Source: Endonucleibacter aggregata
Lineage (GTDB): Bacteria; Pseudomonadota; Gammaproteobacteria; Pseudomonadales; Endozoicomonadaceae
Assembly: GCF_031528575.1 (NCBI RefSeq)
Contig: NZ_JAVLSP010000011.1
Span: forward strand, 5,814-69,813
DNA: 64,000 nucleotides
Direction: 5' to 3'
Position 1 is the stretch's first letter; the number at the start of each line of letters is the position of its first letter. The notes under the pieces are model-generated. The model did not search any database. It saw nothing but the letters and a program-made list of their open reading frames with translations, and was not told the origin of the DNA. This document shows positions 27,228 through 34,473 of the stretch, piece by piece. The position numbers and the translations under genes are program-made.

Positions 27228-28304
27228 GTTTTTCCGAGTGGTTATGAGTGCTTCTTTCGGCAAATCCAGTGTCTGGGTAGGGAAGGCAACATCAGCGCCA
27301 TGGTGGTGAATAATAGCCAGCACATCCAGCAATACCCTCTCCTTGATGGTATGAAAGGTGGCCCAGTCGGTGGTTTTGGTAAAGCAATAAATAAAAAAGT
27401 CCAGACTCGAAGGACCGAAGCGGTTCAGGTTCACCATAACGATTTTATCTTGGTCAATGGCTTCATGCTGCTGTAGGTAAATTCGTGTTTCCGCTAAAAT
27501 AGCATCAATGCAGGTGCTGTCACTGTATCGCAATCCCACTGTTTCTTTGATACGGCGATTTTGCATACGGGACGGGTTTTCCACGGAAATATTGGTAAAC
27601 GTGGCATTGGGGACATACAGCGGGCGCTTGTCGAAGGTGCGGATGCGAGTCTGGCGCCAGCCAATGTACTCGACGGTGCCCTCAATGTTCTTATCCGGTG
27701 AGCGCACCCAGTCTCCGACACCAAATGGCTTATCCATATAAATAAACAGGCCGCCAAACAAGTTGGCCAGCATGTCCTTGGCGCCGTAACCTATCACTAA
27801 GCCACCGGCACCCCCAAAAGCCAGCAAACCAGAAATACTGAAGCCGAGCACCTGCATAATAATCAGAGCAGTGATGATGAAAGTCGTCACCCGAAACAGT
27901 CGCCCTATGGCGGTAACGCTTGTTGGATCAACCTCCTTTATGCTGGTTTTCGTTGGGTCCAAAAAATTCGACTCCACCTGGCGAATCGTGCGGACGAGGG
28001 CCCAGCACAGGAGAATAATCAATACCACCCGGTTGAAATCAAGCAGTTCATCCAGTACTGGCGCCTCAAGTATGCTCATGGCAATCTTGATAGTCCAGCC
28101 AGCACAGGCAAACCACACGAGGAAAAAGGCAGGCTTTCGGAAGCCGACGAGTAAAGCATGATTCCAGACGGTACCGCGAATCCGCGAATGATTGGCCAGT
28201 TTTTTCAGAAACCGGGACAAACCAATGCTCAGTATGCAGGCAAAAAGAAAAACACCTGTCAAGGCGAGTACCCAGAAGGGAATAGTGGTTTCCAATAAGT
28301 CCAT
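27225..28304 (-). CDS. MscS-family mechanosensitive ion channel (359 aa)
   Basis: A tension-gated inner-membrane channel that releases solutes on osmotic downshock. Five hydrophobic segments lie in the first 190 residues. The pore helix has the small-residue pattern S-G-L-L-A-F-G-G-A-G-G-L-V-I-G-Y-G-A-K-D, followed by the beta domain with P-F-G-V-G-D-W-V and the N-A-T-F-T-N motif. Extra N-terminal helices and the 359-residue length place it nearer YnaI/YbdG than minimal MscS. The stop codon TAG coincides with the terminus of a family B element, so the original C terminus may have been slightly altered. Confidence 0.93.
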   Translation of the reverse strand: MDLLETTIPFWVLALTGVFLFACILSIGLSRFLKKLANHSRIRGTVWNHALLVGFRKPAFFLVWFACAGWTIKIAMSILEAPVLDELLDFNRVVLIILLCWALVRTIRQVESNFLDPTKTSIKEVDPTSVTAIGRLFRVTTFIITALIIMQVLGFSISGLLAFGGAGGLVIGYGAKDMLANLFGGLFIYMDKPFGVGDWVRSPDKNIEGTVEYIGWRQTRIRTFDKRPLYVPNATFTNISVENPSRMQNRRIKETVGLRYSDSTCIDAILAETRIYLQQHEAIDQDKIVMVNLNRFGPSSLDFFIYCFTKTTDWATFHTIKERVLLDVLAIIHHHGADVAFPTQTLDLPKEALITTRKN

Positions 28305-28327
28305 TAACCGGCTCCTGCGCTGAACTG

Positions 28328-28490
28328 TATTAAACGTCTTAAAGGTTCGCGCGTAAAAAGAGTCAAGGGAAACGAAAGGATTAAAGGTCGATTATCACAG
28401 GCGAAAGCCTGCTATTTAATAAACAAAATCGGTTTTTTAGATCCGTTGACCCCAGAGCACAGTAGCAGCACGATTTTTAAGACTGTTTCT
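28328..28490. repeat. MITE-like element, family D (diverged)
   Basis: Left end ACGTCTTAAAGGTTCGCGCG, right end TTTTTAAGACTGTTTCT. The core keeps GTCGATTATC...AAATCGGTTTTTTAGATCCGTTGACC. It lies between the channel gene and rplM. Confidence 0.65.
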
Positions 28491-28528
28491 TAGAAACCCC
28501 TATTATACTGTTTTGTTAAATACAGGGG

Positions 28529-28557
28529 GTTTATTTCTCATGGTCAGGCGCTATAAT
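28529..28557 (+). promoter_or_regulatory. Possible promoter of rplM-rpsI
   Basis: A perfect TATAAT at 28552-28557 with a weak -35 box (GTTTAT/TTTATT) about 16-17 bases upstream. It lies 136 bases ahead of the rplM start, leaving room for a leader of the kind through which L13 can repress its own operon. Confidence 0.4.
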
Positions 28558-28692
28558 ACTTCACCGTTTCCCTATTTGAGCGCCTATGTTTATGCGGGCC
28601 AGCTCTGGCGGATTATTAGCCTGATCCGCTTTTCAGGGTGGCCAGGTAAGAACAGGATGTTGTGTTAGCAACTCCGTTAAGGCGAAAATTGA

Positions 28693-29121
28693 ATGAAAAC
28701 TTTTAGCGCAAAGCCAGAATCAGTCAAGCGCGACTGGTTCGTTATTGATGCAGAAAACAAAACGCTGGGTCGTTTGGCCACTGAAATTGCTACCCGCCTG
28801 CGCGGTAAGCATAAGCCAGAATATACCCCTCACGTAGACACCGGCGATTACATCGTTGTTGTTAACGCTGAGAAAGTGCGTGTCTCTGGCCGCAAGACCA
28901 CTGACAAGATGTATTACCGTCACACCGGTTTCCCCGGTGGCCTGCGTTCTGCGAGCTTCGAAAAGCTACAGAGCCGCAAGCCCGAAATGATTATCGAACT
29001 GGCGGTGAAAGGCATGCTGCCACGTAACCCTCTGGGCCGTGCGATGTACAGCAAACTGAAAGTGTATGCCGGTAACGCGCATCCACATGCTGCTCAGCAA
29101 CCTCAGCCACTGGAAATTTAA
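28693..29121 (+). CDS. rplM: 50S ribosomal protein L13 (142 aa)
   Basis: An early-assembly large-subunit protein. Standard motifs: M-K-T-F-S-A-K-P near the start, W-F-V-I-D-A-E-N-K-T-L-G-R-L-A, the G-D-Y-I-V-V-V-N-A-E-K stretch and V-K-G-M-L-P-R-N-P-L-G-R. Length matches E. coli exactly. It is followed 12 bases later by rpsI, the usual two-gene operon. The next genes in many gammaproteobacteria (petABC or sspAB) are not here. Confidence 0.98.
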   Translation: MKTFSAKPESVKRDWFVIDAENKTLGRLATEIATRLRGKHKPEYTPHVDTGDYIVVVNAEKVRVSGRKTTDKMYYRHTGFPGGLRSASFEKLQSRKPEMIIELAVKGMLPRNPLGRAMYSKLKVYAGNAHPHAAQQPQPLEI

Positions 29122-29133
29122 TCGGGAATAACT

Positions 29134-29526
29134 ATGTCTGTGACTCAATACTACGGAACAGGGCGCCGCAAGTCCTCTACTGCTCGTGTTTTTCTGCGCT
29201 CTGGTACTGGCAGCATTACGGTTAATGGTCGTGCTCTTGACGAGTACTTCGGTCGTGAAACCGCTCGTATGGTTGTTCGTCAGCCCCTTGAGTTGACTGA
29301 ACTGACTGAGAAGTTCGACATTAACATCACCGTTTCCGGTGGTGGTGGTTCCGGCCAGGCAGGCGCTATCCGTCACGGTATCACCCGTGCGCTGATGCAG
29401 TACGATGAGACTTTGCGCTCTTCTCTGCGTAAGGCAGGTTATGTTACTCGTGATGCCCGTGAAGTTGAACGTAAGAAAGTGGGTCTGCGCAAAGCGCGTA
29501 AGCGTCCACAGTTCTCCAAGCGTTAA
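29134..29526 (+). CDS. rpsI: 30S ribosomal protein S9 (130 aa)
   Basis: A small-subunit protein whose C-terminal tail reaches the P-site tRNA. Motifs: Y-Y-G-T-G-R-R-K-S-S-T-A-R-V-F at the start, G-G-G-S-G-Q-A-G-A-I-R-H-G in the middle, and the basic tail K-A-R-K-R-P-Q-F-S-K-R. Length is identical to E. coli. It shares the operon with rplM and ends at a strong terminator. Confidence 0.98.
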   Translation: MSVTQYYGTGRRKSSTARVFLRSGTGSITVNGRALDEYFGRETARMVVRQPLELTELTEKFDINITVSGGGGSGQAGAIRHGITRALMQYDETLRSSLRKAGYVTRDAREVERKKVGLRKARKRPQFSKR

Positions 29527-29564
29527 TCAGTTGTACCTTCGGGTGCATTGATGACAGATACAAC

Positions 29565-29592
29565 AAAAAACCCGGCAAAAGCCGGGTTTTTT
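29565..29592 (+). terminator. Rho-independent terminator of rplM-rpsI
   Basis: AAAAAACCCGGC, loop AAAA, GCCGGGTTTTTT: a 12-bp stem with a T-run, 38 bases after the rpsI stop. Confidence 0.93.
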
Positions 29593-29594
29593 GT

Positions 29595-29715
29595 TAGCCC
29601 GGATATTTCATAAACTGCCCTGAGAATTGCGCGGAACCTTGCGGTTCTAAGGGATTTTGCGAGGGAGCGCCGTACCGGGGAGTACGGTCGACTGAGCAAA
29701 ACTCCCTTAGAGTCG
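29595..29715. repeat. MITE-like element, family C (right end lost)
   Basis: Starts TAGCCCGGATATTTCATAAAC and matches the full copies at 46627 and 53305 up to about 29715 (CCCTTAGAGTCGCAG). It lacks the closing inverted end. The 70 bp between it and the next gene show nothing further. Confidence 0.8.
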
Positions 29716-29787
29716 CAGATTGGTATAGCCGACTCTCACAGGGCATCGCCTGGCACACCTATAGACTGTATCAAAGGTACCTTCAAG

Positions 29788-30453
29788 ATGAACGTTCCCG
29801 ACTTCTCGTTTCAAACCGGCGCGCGTTTCATTGAAAAAAGTGAGGAGGGGAAAACCTATATGCTTACAAGGGAGGTTCTCCCTTGCCGCTTTGTCACCGA
29901 CCCATCACTCGTTAAAGAAACACATTTGTTTAGGATATTCGAAGGAAGCAAAGAACATGGGTCTGCCTATGTCCATTATTCACGACCTGCTTGTATGGAT
30001 TACAATAAACTAGAGGCAGAGGGATTTATTGTAAACTGGTCTCTAACATCTGACGATAAGATCAGAGTATTTGCGTTATTGCTGTTCATTGCCAATCATG
30101 AACTGCATAGAAGTTTCGTTAACTACGTGTATATACGCACACCAGATGATTTCCACTATTACGACTTTATGGTAGCCCATGGTTTCCGCCCAAATCTGGA
30201 CACCTCTCGCCTGAAGAAAGGGTTGCTTTCCTCAAGCACACTCAAGGAATCAGATCTGAATCACATTGAGAAGACATTTAAAGTGTTTGACTGGTCGGCA
30301 TCCCCGGAGACGCAGGCAGCCGAAAAAGAAATGGATTGGCGTTCCGAAAGTGTCATACCCAATTATGGATACTGGTCATGTCCTTCAGTAACATTGCACT
30401 ATTATTTAGAGAAAACTTGCGATAAAAATTTTGAGTTTGAATCCTCCGTTTGA
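29788..30453 (+). CDS. Unknown cytosolic protein (221 aa)
   Basis: No signal peptide or membrane segment. The composition is that of a folded protein rich in aromatic residues (F-H-Y-Y-D-F-M-V-A-H-G-F-R-P, Y-G-Y-W-S-C-P-S). The A-H-G-F-R phrase is faintly like the last motif of GNAT acetyltransferases, but the acetyl-CoA loop is not evident, so I do not assign that fold. An ATG start lies 31 codons before an internal methionine. It stands between mobile-element debris on both sides and is probably accessory. Confidence 0.6.
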   Translation: MNVPDFSFQTGARFIEKSEEGKTYMLTREVLPCRFVTDPSLVKETHLFRIFEGSKEHGSAYVHYSRPACMDYNKLEAEGFIVNWSLTSDDKIRVFALLLFIANHELHRSFVNYVYIRTPDDFHYYDFMVAHGFRPNLDTSRLKKGLLSSSTLKESDLNHIEKTFKVFDWSASPETQAAEKEMDWRSESVIPNYGYWSCPSVTLHYYLEKTCDKNFEFESSV

Positions 30454-30602
30454 GTCCATCAAAAACTATCAGGGTAAATACCCGCAGTCCATCATTCCCG
30501 CGAAGGCTGGAATCCACCAAGAAGCCCCCCTTGCAGGGTTCACTGCCTCACAGACAGCTTAGCAAACCACCGCTTGAAACTTGTTGAGGTTACGTAACAA
30601 TC

Positions 30603-30629
30603 CTCCCGCTAGCCGACAGCTAACGGGAG
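30603..30629 (-). terminator. Hairpin downstream of the exported protein gene at 30695
   Basis: CTCCCGCTAGC and GCTAACGGGAG form an 11-bp stem (one G-U) with a 5-base loop. It lies 65 bases past the stop of the minus-strand gene. No clear T-run, so it may be a terminator or merely a palindrome. Confidence 0.45.
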
Positions 30630-30694
30630 TTAAGATCATTCAACCTGTATACAGAACACCGTCTACTGTACAGAGGGTACTTTTTACAGCTGAC

Positions 30695-31426
30695 TTACAG
30701 CTGATGGGTGATTTTCTGTACATCACTGTCATTGAGCTGGAATACAGCCGGGATATAGCAAGTCCCGCCGAAATTGTCGGCAGCCAGGTGACCGCTGGCG
30801 GGTGAAGAAATCTCATAACTCCAGGCGCGGGCACCCACTTCCAATACGACAGCATAATTGGTCGCGCCACGCGCGGTATTTTTCACCAATGTTACCCCGC
30901 CACATGGGCTATTGAGGACACCATGACCATAGGCAATCATGACGGGCGTATCTGTAGTGGTGCCAGGAATGCCTTTCAGGTACACCAACCGACCAGACTC
31001 TGCCTCCTTCTTCCATAGAAGAAGATCCGCTTTGCTCATTTTTGACGGCTCACCAGTGGAGCAACTGCCTTTTGTCGGGAAGTAGCCATAGTTACCGTTT
31101 AAAATGCACTGCTCCTTTTGCTTATTCCAGGTGAACTGGGTTTGGCCTTTTTTTGGCTTGCCTGTCGTCCAGTCACAACGCGCCTGTCGCTCAGGGCCTG
31201 GCAGAGTCACCCCCGGGTATTTAGGGTTAGTGTGAAAGGCAAACGGATTGGAAAAGTTAGTGTAGTAGTCAGAAATGTCAAGCCCGGTTTTATTGGTAAC
31301 ATCGACAGTACATAAACCAAACTTGTAACCGGAAGACAGTGTAATAGTATCGTTAGCAAAAAGCGGTGTCGTCAATAAAAAGCTAATACACGTACACAGT
31401 AGAGATTTTCTGAAAAGGTATTTCAT
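30695..31426 (-). CDS. Exported cysteine-containing protein (243 aa), unknown
   Basis: A signal peptide of about 24 residues (ends P-L-F-A) leads a mature protein with cysteines at about six positions (C-T-V-D, R-C-D-W, Q-C-I-L, G-S-C-S, S-P-C-G-G, G-T-C-Y), suggesting three disulphides. Runs such as W-S-Y-E-I and Y-A-V-V-L-E-V-G point to beta structure. I do not recognise the family. It could be a secreted toxin-like or host-binding protein, but nothing in the sequence settles this. Confidence 0.7.
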   Translation of the reverse strand: MKYLFRKSLLCTCISFLLTTPLFANDTITLSSGYKFGLCTVDVTNKTGLDISDYYTNFSNPFAFHTNPKYPGVTLPGPERQARCDWTTGKPKKGQTQFTWNKQKEQCILNGNYGYFPTKGSCSTGEPSKMSKADLLLWKKEAESGRLVYLKGIPGTTTDTPVMIAYGHGVLNSPCGGVTLVKNTARGATNYAVVLEVGARAWSYEISSPASGHLAADNFGGTCYIPAVFQLNDSDVQKITHQL

Positions 31427-31766
31427 AGCTAAACCGTCTATTTCACCAACAACAATACTTTAAAAGTAGCAAGCATCGGGTATTGCACAATGCGGTTTAT
31501 TCGTACCTCTTTTCAGTTTACGCGTATCGGCAACGCAGGAGCTATGCCAATGCTCTTTTCCAACCACGCTATTTTTTGCGTTGAAACACCTCGGAGCCTG
31601 TCGGACTTATGCTTTCGAGCATAAAATTCAGTAGGGCGAGTCAGAATTTTCGATCAATTTGTGCGAATAGTTGACCTATTTAAGCAAATTGATCGGAAGT
31701 TCTGGCCGCACCCTCTCGCACTTTCTTCGTAGTAGCGTTTTTTAACCTCCTTTCCCCTGGCCATCC

Positions 31767-31913
31767 CTATTCCTCTTGTTCTTCTTCAATCGCGTCCAAT
31801 GCATCCTCTTCACTGAGAGCATCCTCTTCAAAGGCTCCCAGTTCTTCAGCTTCCTCCCGGGAAACTTCTATAATGGTTCCTGGAGTATTTAGCTTGAGTA
31901 TTTCATCTGGCAT
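31767..31913 (-). CDS. Small acidic protein (48 aa), unknown, inside an inverted-repeat element
   Basis: Starts at an ATG with AAAAGGAGA just upstream, a strong ribosome site. The product begins M-P-D-E-I-L-K-L-N-T-P-G-T and becomes very acidic (E-E-A-E-E-L...E-E-E-Q-E-E at the end). It overlaps the upstream small gene by 11 bases, indicating coupled translation. Function is unknown; an antitoxin- or adaptor-like role can be imagined but is not shown. Confidence 0.55.
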   Translation of the reverse strand: MPDEILKLNTPGTIIEVSREEAEELGAFEEDALSEEDALDAIEEEQEE

Positions 31914-32085
31914 TTTCTATCTCCTTTTCTTGCTTGATAATTCGTTCTTCTTTTAGTTTAACGTCAGGTGACTTTAGCCCTTGGGACACTTTATTAACAA
32001 GCTGATTTCGTATTTTATCCATAAACCGGTTTTTGTCGTTACTGTTCTTGAATAATTGCTGACTTAGTTTTTCAGCTTCTCGCAC
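31903..32085 (-). CDS. Small basic helical protein (60 aa), unknown, inside an inverted-repeat element
   Basis: Predicted to be helical and charged (K-V-S-Q-G-L-K-S-P-D-V-K-L-K-E-E-R). The GTG at 32085 lies within the tandem CTCGCACTTTCT repeats, so the true start is uncertain; an internal ATG (M-D-K-I-R-N-Q-L) would give about 39 residues. Its end carries the ribosome site of the next small gene. A basic and an acidic small protein in tandem recalls a paired system, but there is no recognisable domain. Confidence 0.45.
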   Translation of the reverse strand: MREAEKLSQQLFKNSNDKNRFMDKIRNQLVNKVSQGLKSPDVKLKEERIIKQEKEIENAR

Positions 32086-32112
32086 TTTCTCGCACTTTCT
32101 CGCACTTTCTGG
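32074..32112. repeat. Tandem 12-bp repeats (CTCGCACTTTCT)
   Basis: The 12-mer TCTCGCACTTTC occurs three times in direct tandem just inside the right arm of the element, and once more at the left-arm break (about 31716-31728). Confidence 0.7.
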
Positions 32113-32165
32113 ATTTTAGGCCGAAATTGTCTTAAGTCCGACAGGCTCCTGGCAATAGTTCACTA

Positions 32166-33176
32166 TTACAGGTCACCTGGCCTTCTTCTGACGACCATAT
32201 CAAGGGCTGCGCTAATTGCAGCCAGCAAACTGCCATTATAAGCATTTCCGCTGCCGGCCAAATCGAGAGCAGTACCATGGTCGACAGATGTACGAATAAT
32301 TGGCAGACCCAGGGTGATATTCACCGCATGACCAAATCCTTTAAACTTTAATACAGGCAATCCCTGGTCGTGGTACATGGCCAGGACCGCATCACAATGT
32401 TCCAGGTGTTTTGGCGTAAACAGGGTATCTGCCGGGAGAGGACCAACCAGATTCATACCTTTTGCGTTAAGTTCTTTAATGACAGGCGTAATGGTTTCGA
32501 TCTCCTCCATCCCCATATGCCCGCCTTCACCCGCATGGGGGTTTAAACCACAGACCAAGATACGCGGCTGAGCAATACCAAATTTATCTCGCAGATTATG
32601 ATCAACAATCGTGATAACGGTGGTCAGTGATGCCCGGGTAATAGCACCAGGGACTTGTGCCAACGGGAGATGAGTGGTGGCCAGGGCAACTCGAAGACCT
32701 TTCGTCGCCAGCATCATCACCACGGTTTCAGCGTGTGTTTGCCGGGCCAGAAATTCAGTGTGTCCACTGAAAGGTATACCGGCATTATTAATCACTTCTT
32801 TATTTACAGGTGCCGTTACCATGGCATCAAATAAACCGGAAACGCAGCCCTGGGCGGCAATCTCCAGTGTTTTCAGCACATAGTGACCATTGTCTGTATT
32901 AAGGATGCCGGCGCGGCAGGGGGCGGCCAGGGGTACCGGCAGGACAATAAGTTCCCCTGGCCTCGCAGGTGTCCGCTCTTCAGGGTCAAACAAAGTGAAC
33001 TCAATGGATAAACCCAGGGTATGCGCACGCGCTGCCAACATTTCAGGGTCAGCAATGATCACAAGCTGTGCCGGGAATGCCTGACTGGCAATAGCCAGAC
33101 AGAGATCAGGACCGATACCCGCAGGCTCCCCGGCAGTAATACCCAGCCGGGGGATGGGATGGGAAGTGCTTGTCAT
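32166..33176 (-). CDS. pdxA: 4-hydroxythreonine-4-phosphate dehydrogenase PdxA (336 aa)
   Basis: An NAD-dependent enzyme of pyridoxal phosphate synthesis (DXP-dependent route). Motifs: G-I-T-A-G-E-P-A-G-I-G-P-D near the N terminus, the G-H-T-E-F-L-A metal-binding histidine, the C-G-L-N-P-H-A-G-E-G-G motif and A-M-Y-H-D-Q-G-L-P-V-L-K. Length typical. The start overlaps the surA stop by 4 bases. rsmA, apaG and apaH, which usually follow, are missing; the gene ends 16 bases from a family A element. Confidence 0.97.
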   Translation of the reverse strand: MTSTSHPIPRLGITAGEPAGIGPDLCLAIASQAFPAQLVIIADPEMLAARAHTLGLSIEFTLFDPEERTPARPGELIVLPVPLAAPCRAGILNTDNGHYVLKTLEIAAQGCVSGLFDAMVTAPVNKEVINNAGIPFSGHTEFLARQTHAETVVMMLATKGLRVALATTHLPLAQVPGAITRASLTTVITIVDHNLRDKFGIAQPRILVCGLNPHAGEGGHMGMEEIETITPVIKELNAKGMNLVGPLPADTLFTPKHLEHCDAVLAMYHDQGLPVLKFKGFGHAVNITLGLPIIRTSVDHGTALDLAGSGNAYNGSLLAAISAALDMVVRRRPGDL

Positions 33177-34471
33177 TTTTCTTTCAAACGGTTTTCAACG
33201 TAAGCCTGGCTGCGGATTTCACGTAACCAGACGGATAGTTCTTCTTCAAATTTGCGGTTGCCCAGCAGTGTACGCACCTGGTTACGAAGCACCTCGTCAC
33301 TGATGTCAGACTTGCGTTTACCCAGGACTTCCAGAATGTGCCAGCCATACGCTGTTTTAAAGGGTTGACTCACTGTGTTCAATGGCTCATTTTTCATCAC
33401 CACCTGAAACTCGGGAACAAGAGACGCTGGATTCACCCAGCCCAGATTTCCTCCATTAAGGGTTGAAGCCGTATCGTCTGAATAGGCTTTGGCCAGTTCA
33501 CTGAAACTCTCCCCATTCTCTATGCGCTTGTATAGCTGTTCCGCCAGCATTTTAGCCTCCAGATTACTGCGAATCTCATTGGGCTTTATCAGAATATGGC
33601 GCACATTTACCTGCTCTTGCACATGTTTAACATCCCCTTTCAAACCGAGAAGTTTGAAAATGTGAAAACCATTAGGGCTGCGCACAGGGCCGGACACCTG
33701 CCCCTGCTCCAGGGTCATGGCCTGTTCGACAAACAGTGTCGGTAGCTGATCCGCCTTACGCCAGCCGAGATCCCCTCCCTGGAGAGCATTTTGTCCTTTC
33801 GAGTAGGTGAGTGCCAATTCTGGGAAGTTAGCGCCTTTTTTCAGCTGTGCCATCACCTCATCTGCTTGTTTCTGAGCCGCTTTGATTTGAGCGGGGCTGG
33901 CATTTTCCGGGGTGGGTATCAAAATATGTCCCAGACGGTACTCGGTTTCCAACTGGGACTGGCCCTCCGGGGATTTAAGAAAGTTATCAATTTCCTGTTC
34001 ACTGATATGCACACGTTCTGCCACCAATCGCTGGCGTACACGGTTGATAATCATCTCCCGGCGAATATCATTCCGCGCCTGGGCAAAAGAGATACCATCA
34101 GATTCCAGCTTGGTCTTAAATTGCTGCAAATCCATACCGTTGCGCTGGGCAATCTTGCTAATGGCATCGTTCAGGGTCAGGTCGTCAATGTTGATACCAG
34201 CACGTTGTCCTATTTGCAACTGAATGTTTTCCAGAATCAGCTGCTCGAGAACCTGTTCAGCCAAAACGGCGTCAGGAGGCATGGGGATATTACGCCCTTG
34301 TAGCTGCCGTTTGACAGCAGCCATCCGGTTGTCAAGCTCACTTTTCATCACCACATCCTTGTCGACAACGGCGACAATGGCGTCCAGGGGTATTACTTTG
34401 CCATTGACTACCTGGCTGCTAAAAGCCAGCAGACATAAAGCCGTAACTATTAATTGCTTCAATCCCTTCAT
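33173..34471 (-). CDS. surA: Periplasmic chaperone/peptidyl-prolyl isomerase SurA (432 aa)
   Basis: Escorts outer-membrane barrel proteins, LptD among them, across the periplasm. Signal peptide of about 24 residues, N-terminal chaperone domain, then two parvulin domains; conserved phrases Y-R-L-G-H-I-L-I and V-R-H-I-L-I-K open each, with G-G-D-L-G-W and G-G-N-L-G-W inside. A C-terminal chaperone helix closes the protein. It lies between lptD (2-bp gap) and pdxA (4-bp overlap), clearly one operon. Confidence 0.97.
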   Translation of the reverse strand: MKGLKQLIVTALCLLAFSSQVVNGKVIPLDAIVAVVDKDVVMKSELDNRMAAVKRQLQGRNIPMPPDAVLAEQVLEQLILENIQLQIGQRAGINIDDLTLNDAISKIAQRNGMDLQQFKTKLESDGISFAQARNDIRREMIINRVRQRLVAERVHISEQEIDNFLKSPEGQSQLETEYRLGHILIPTPENASPAQIKAAQKQADEVMAQLKKGANFPELALTYSKGQNALQGGDLGWRKADQLPTLFVEQAMTLEQGQVSGPVRSPNGFHIFKLLGLKGDVKHVQEQVNVRHILIKPNEIRSNLEAKMLAEQLYKRIENGESFSELAKAYSDDTASTLNGGNLGWVNPASLVPEFQVVMKNEPLNTVSQPFKTAYGWHILEVLGKRKSDISDEVLRNQVRTLLGNRKFEEELSVWLREIRSQAYVENRLKEK

Positions 34472-34473
34472 GA

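Larger units (their letters stand above)
31592..32150. mobile_element. Family A inverted-repeat element carrying two small genes
   Basis: The left part (31592-about 31728) reads CGGAGCCTGTCGGACTTATG and continues through the family A body to CTCGCACTTTCT. The right part (about 32074-32150) resumes with CTCGCACTTTCT repeated, then TTTTAGGCCGAAATTGTCTT and CCGACAGGCTCCT. The same body is continuous in the copy at 47279. About 345 bp of foreign sequence with two overlapping minus-strand frames lies between. This is a short element with cargo, or a second insertion into it. Confidence 0.7.
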
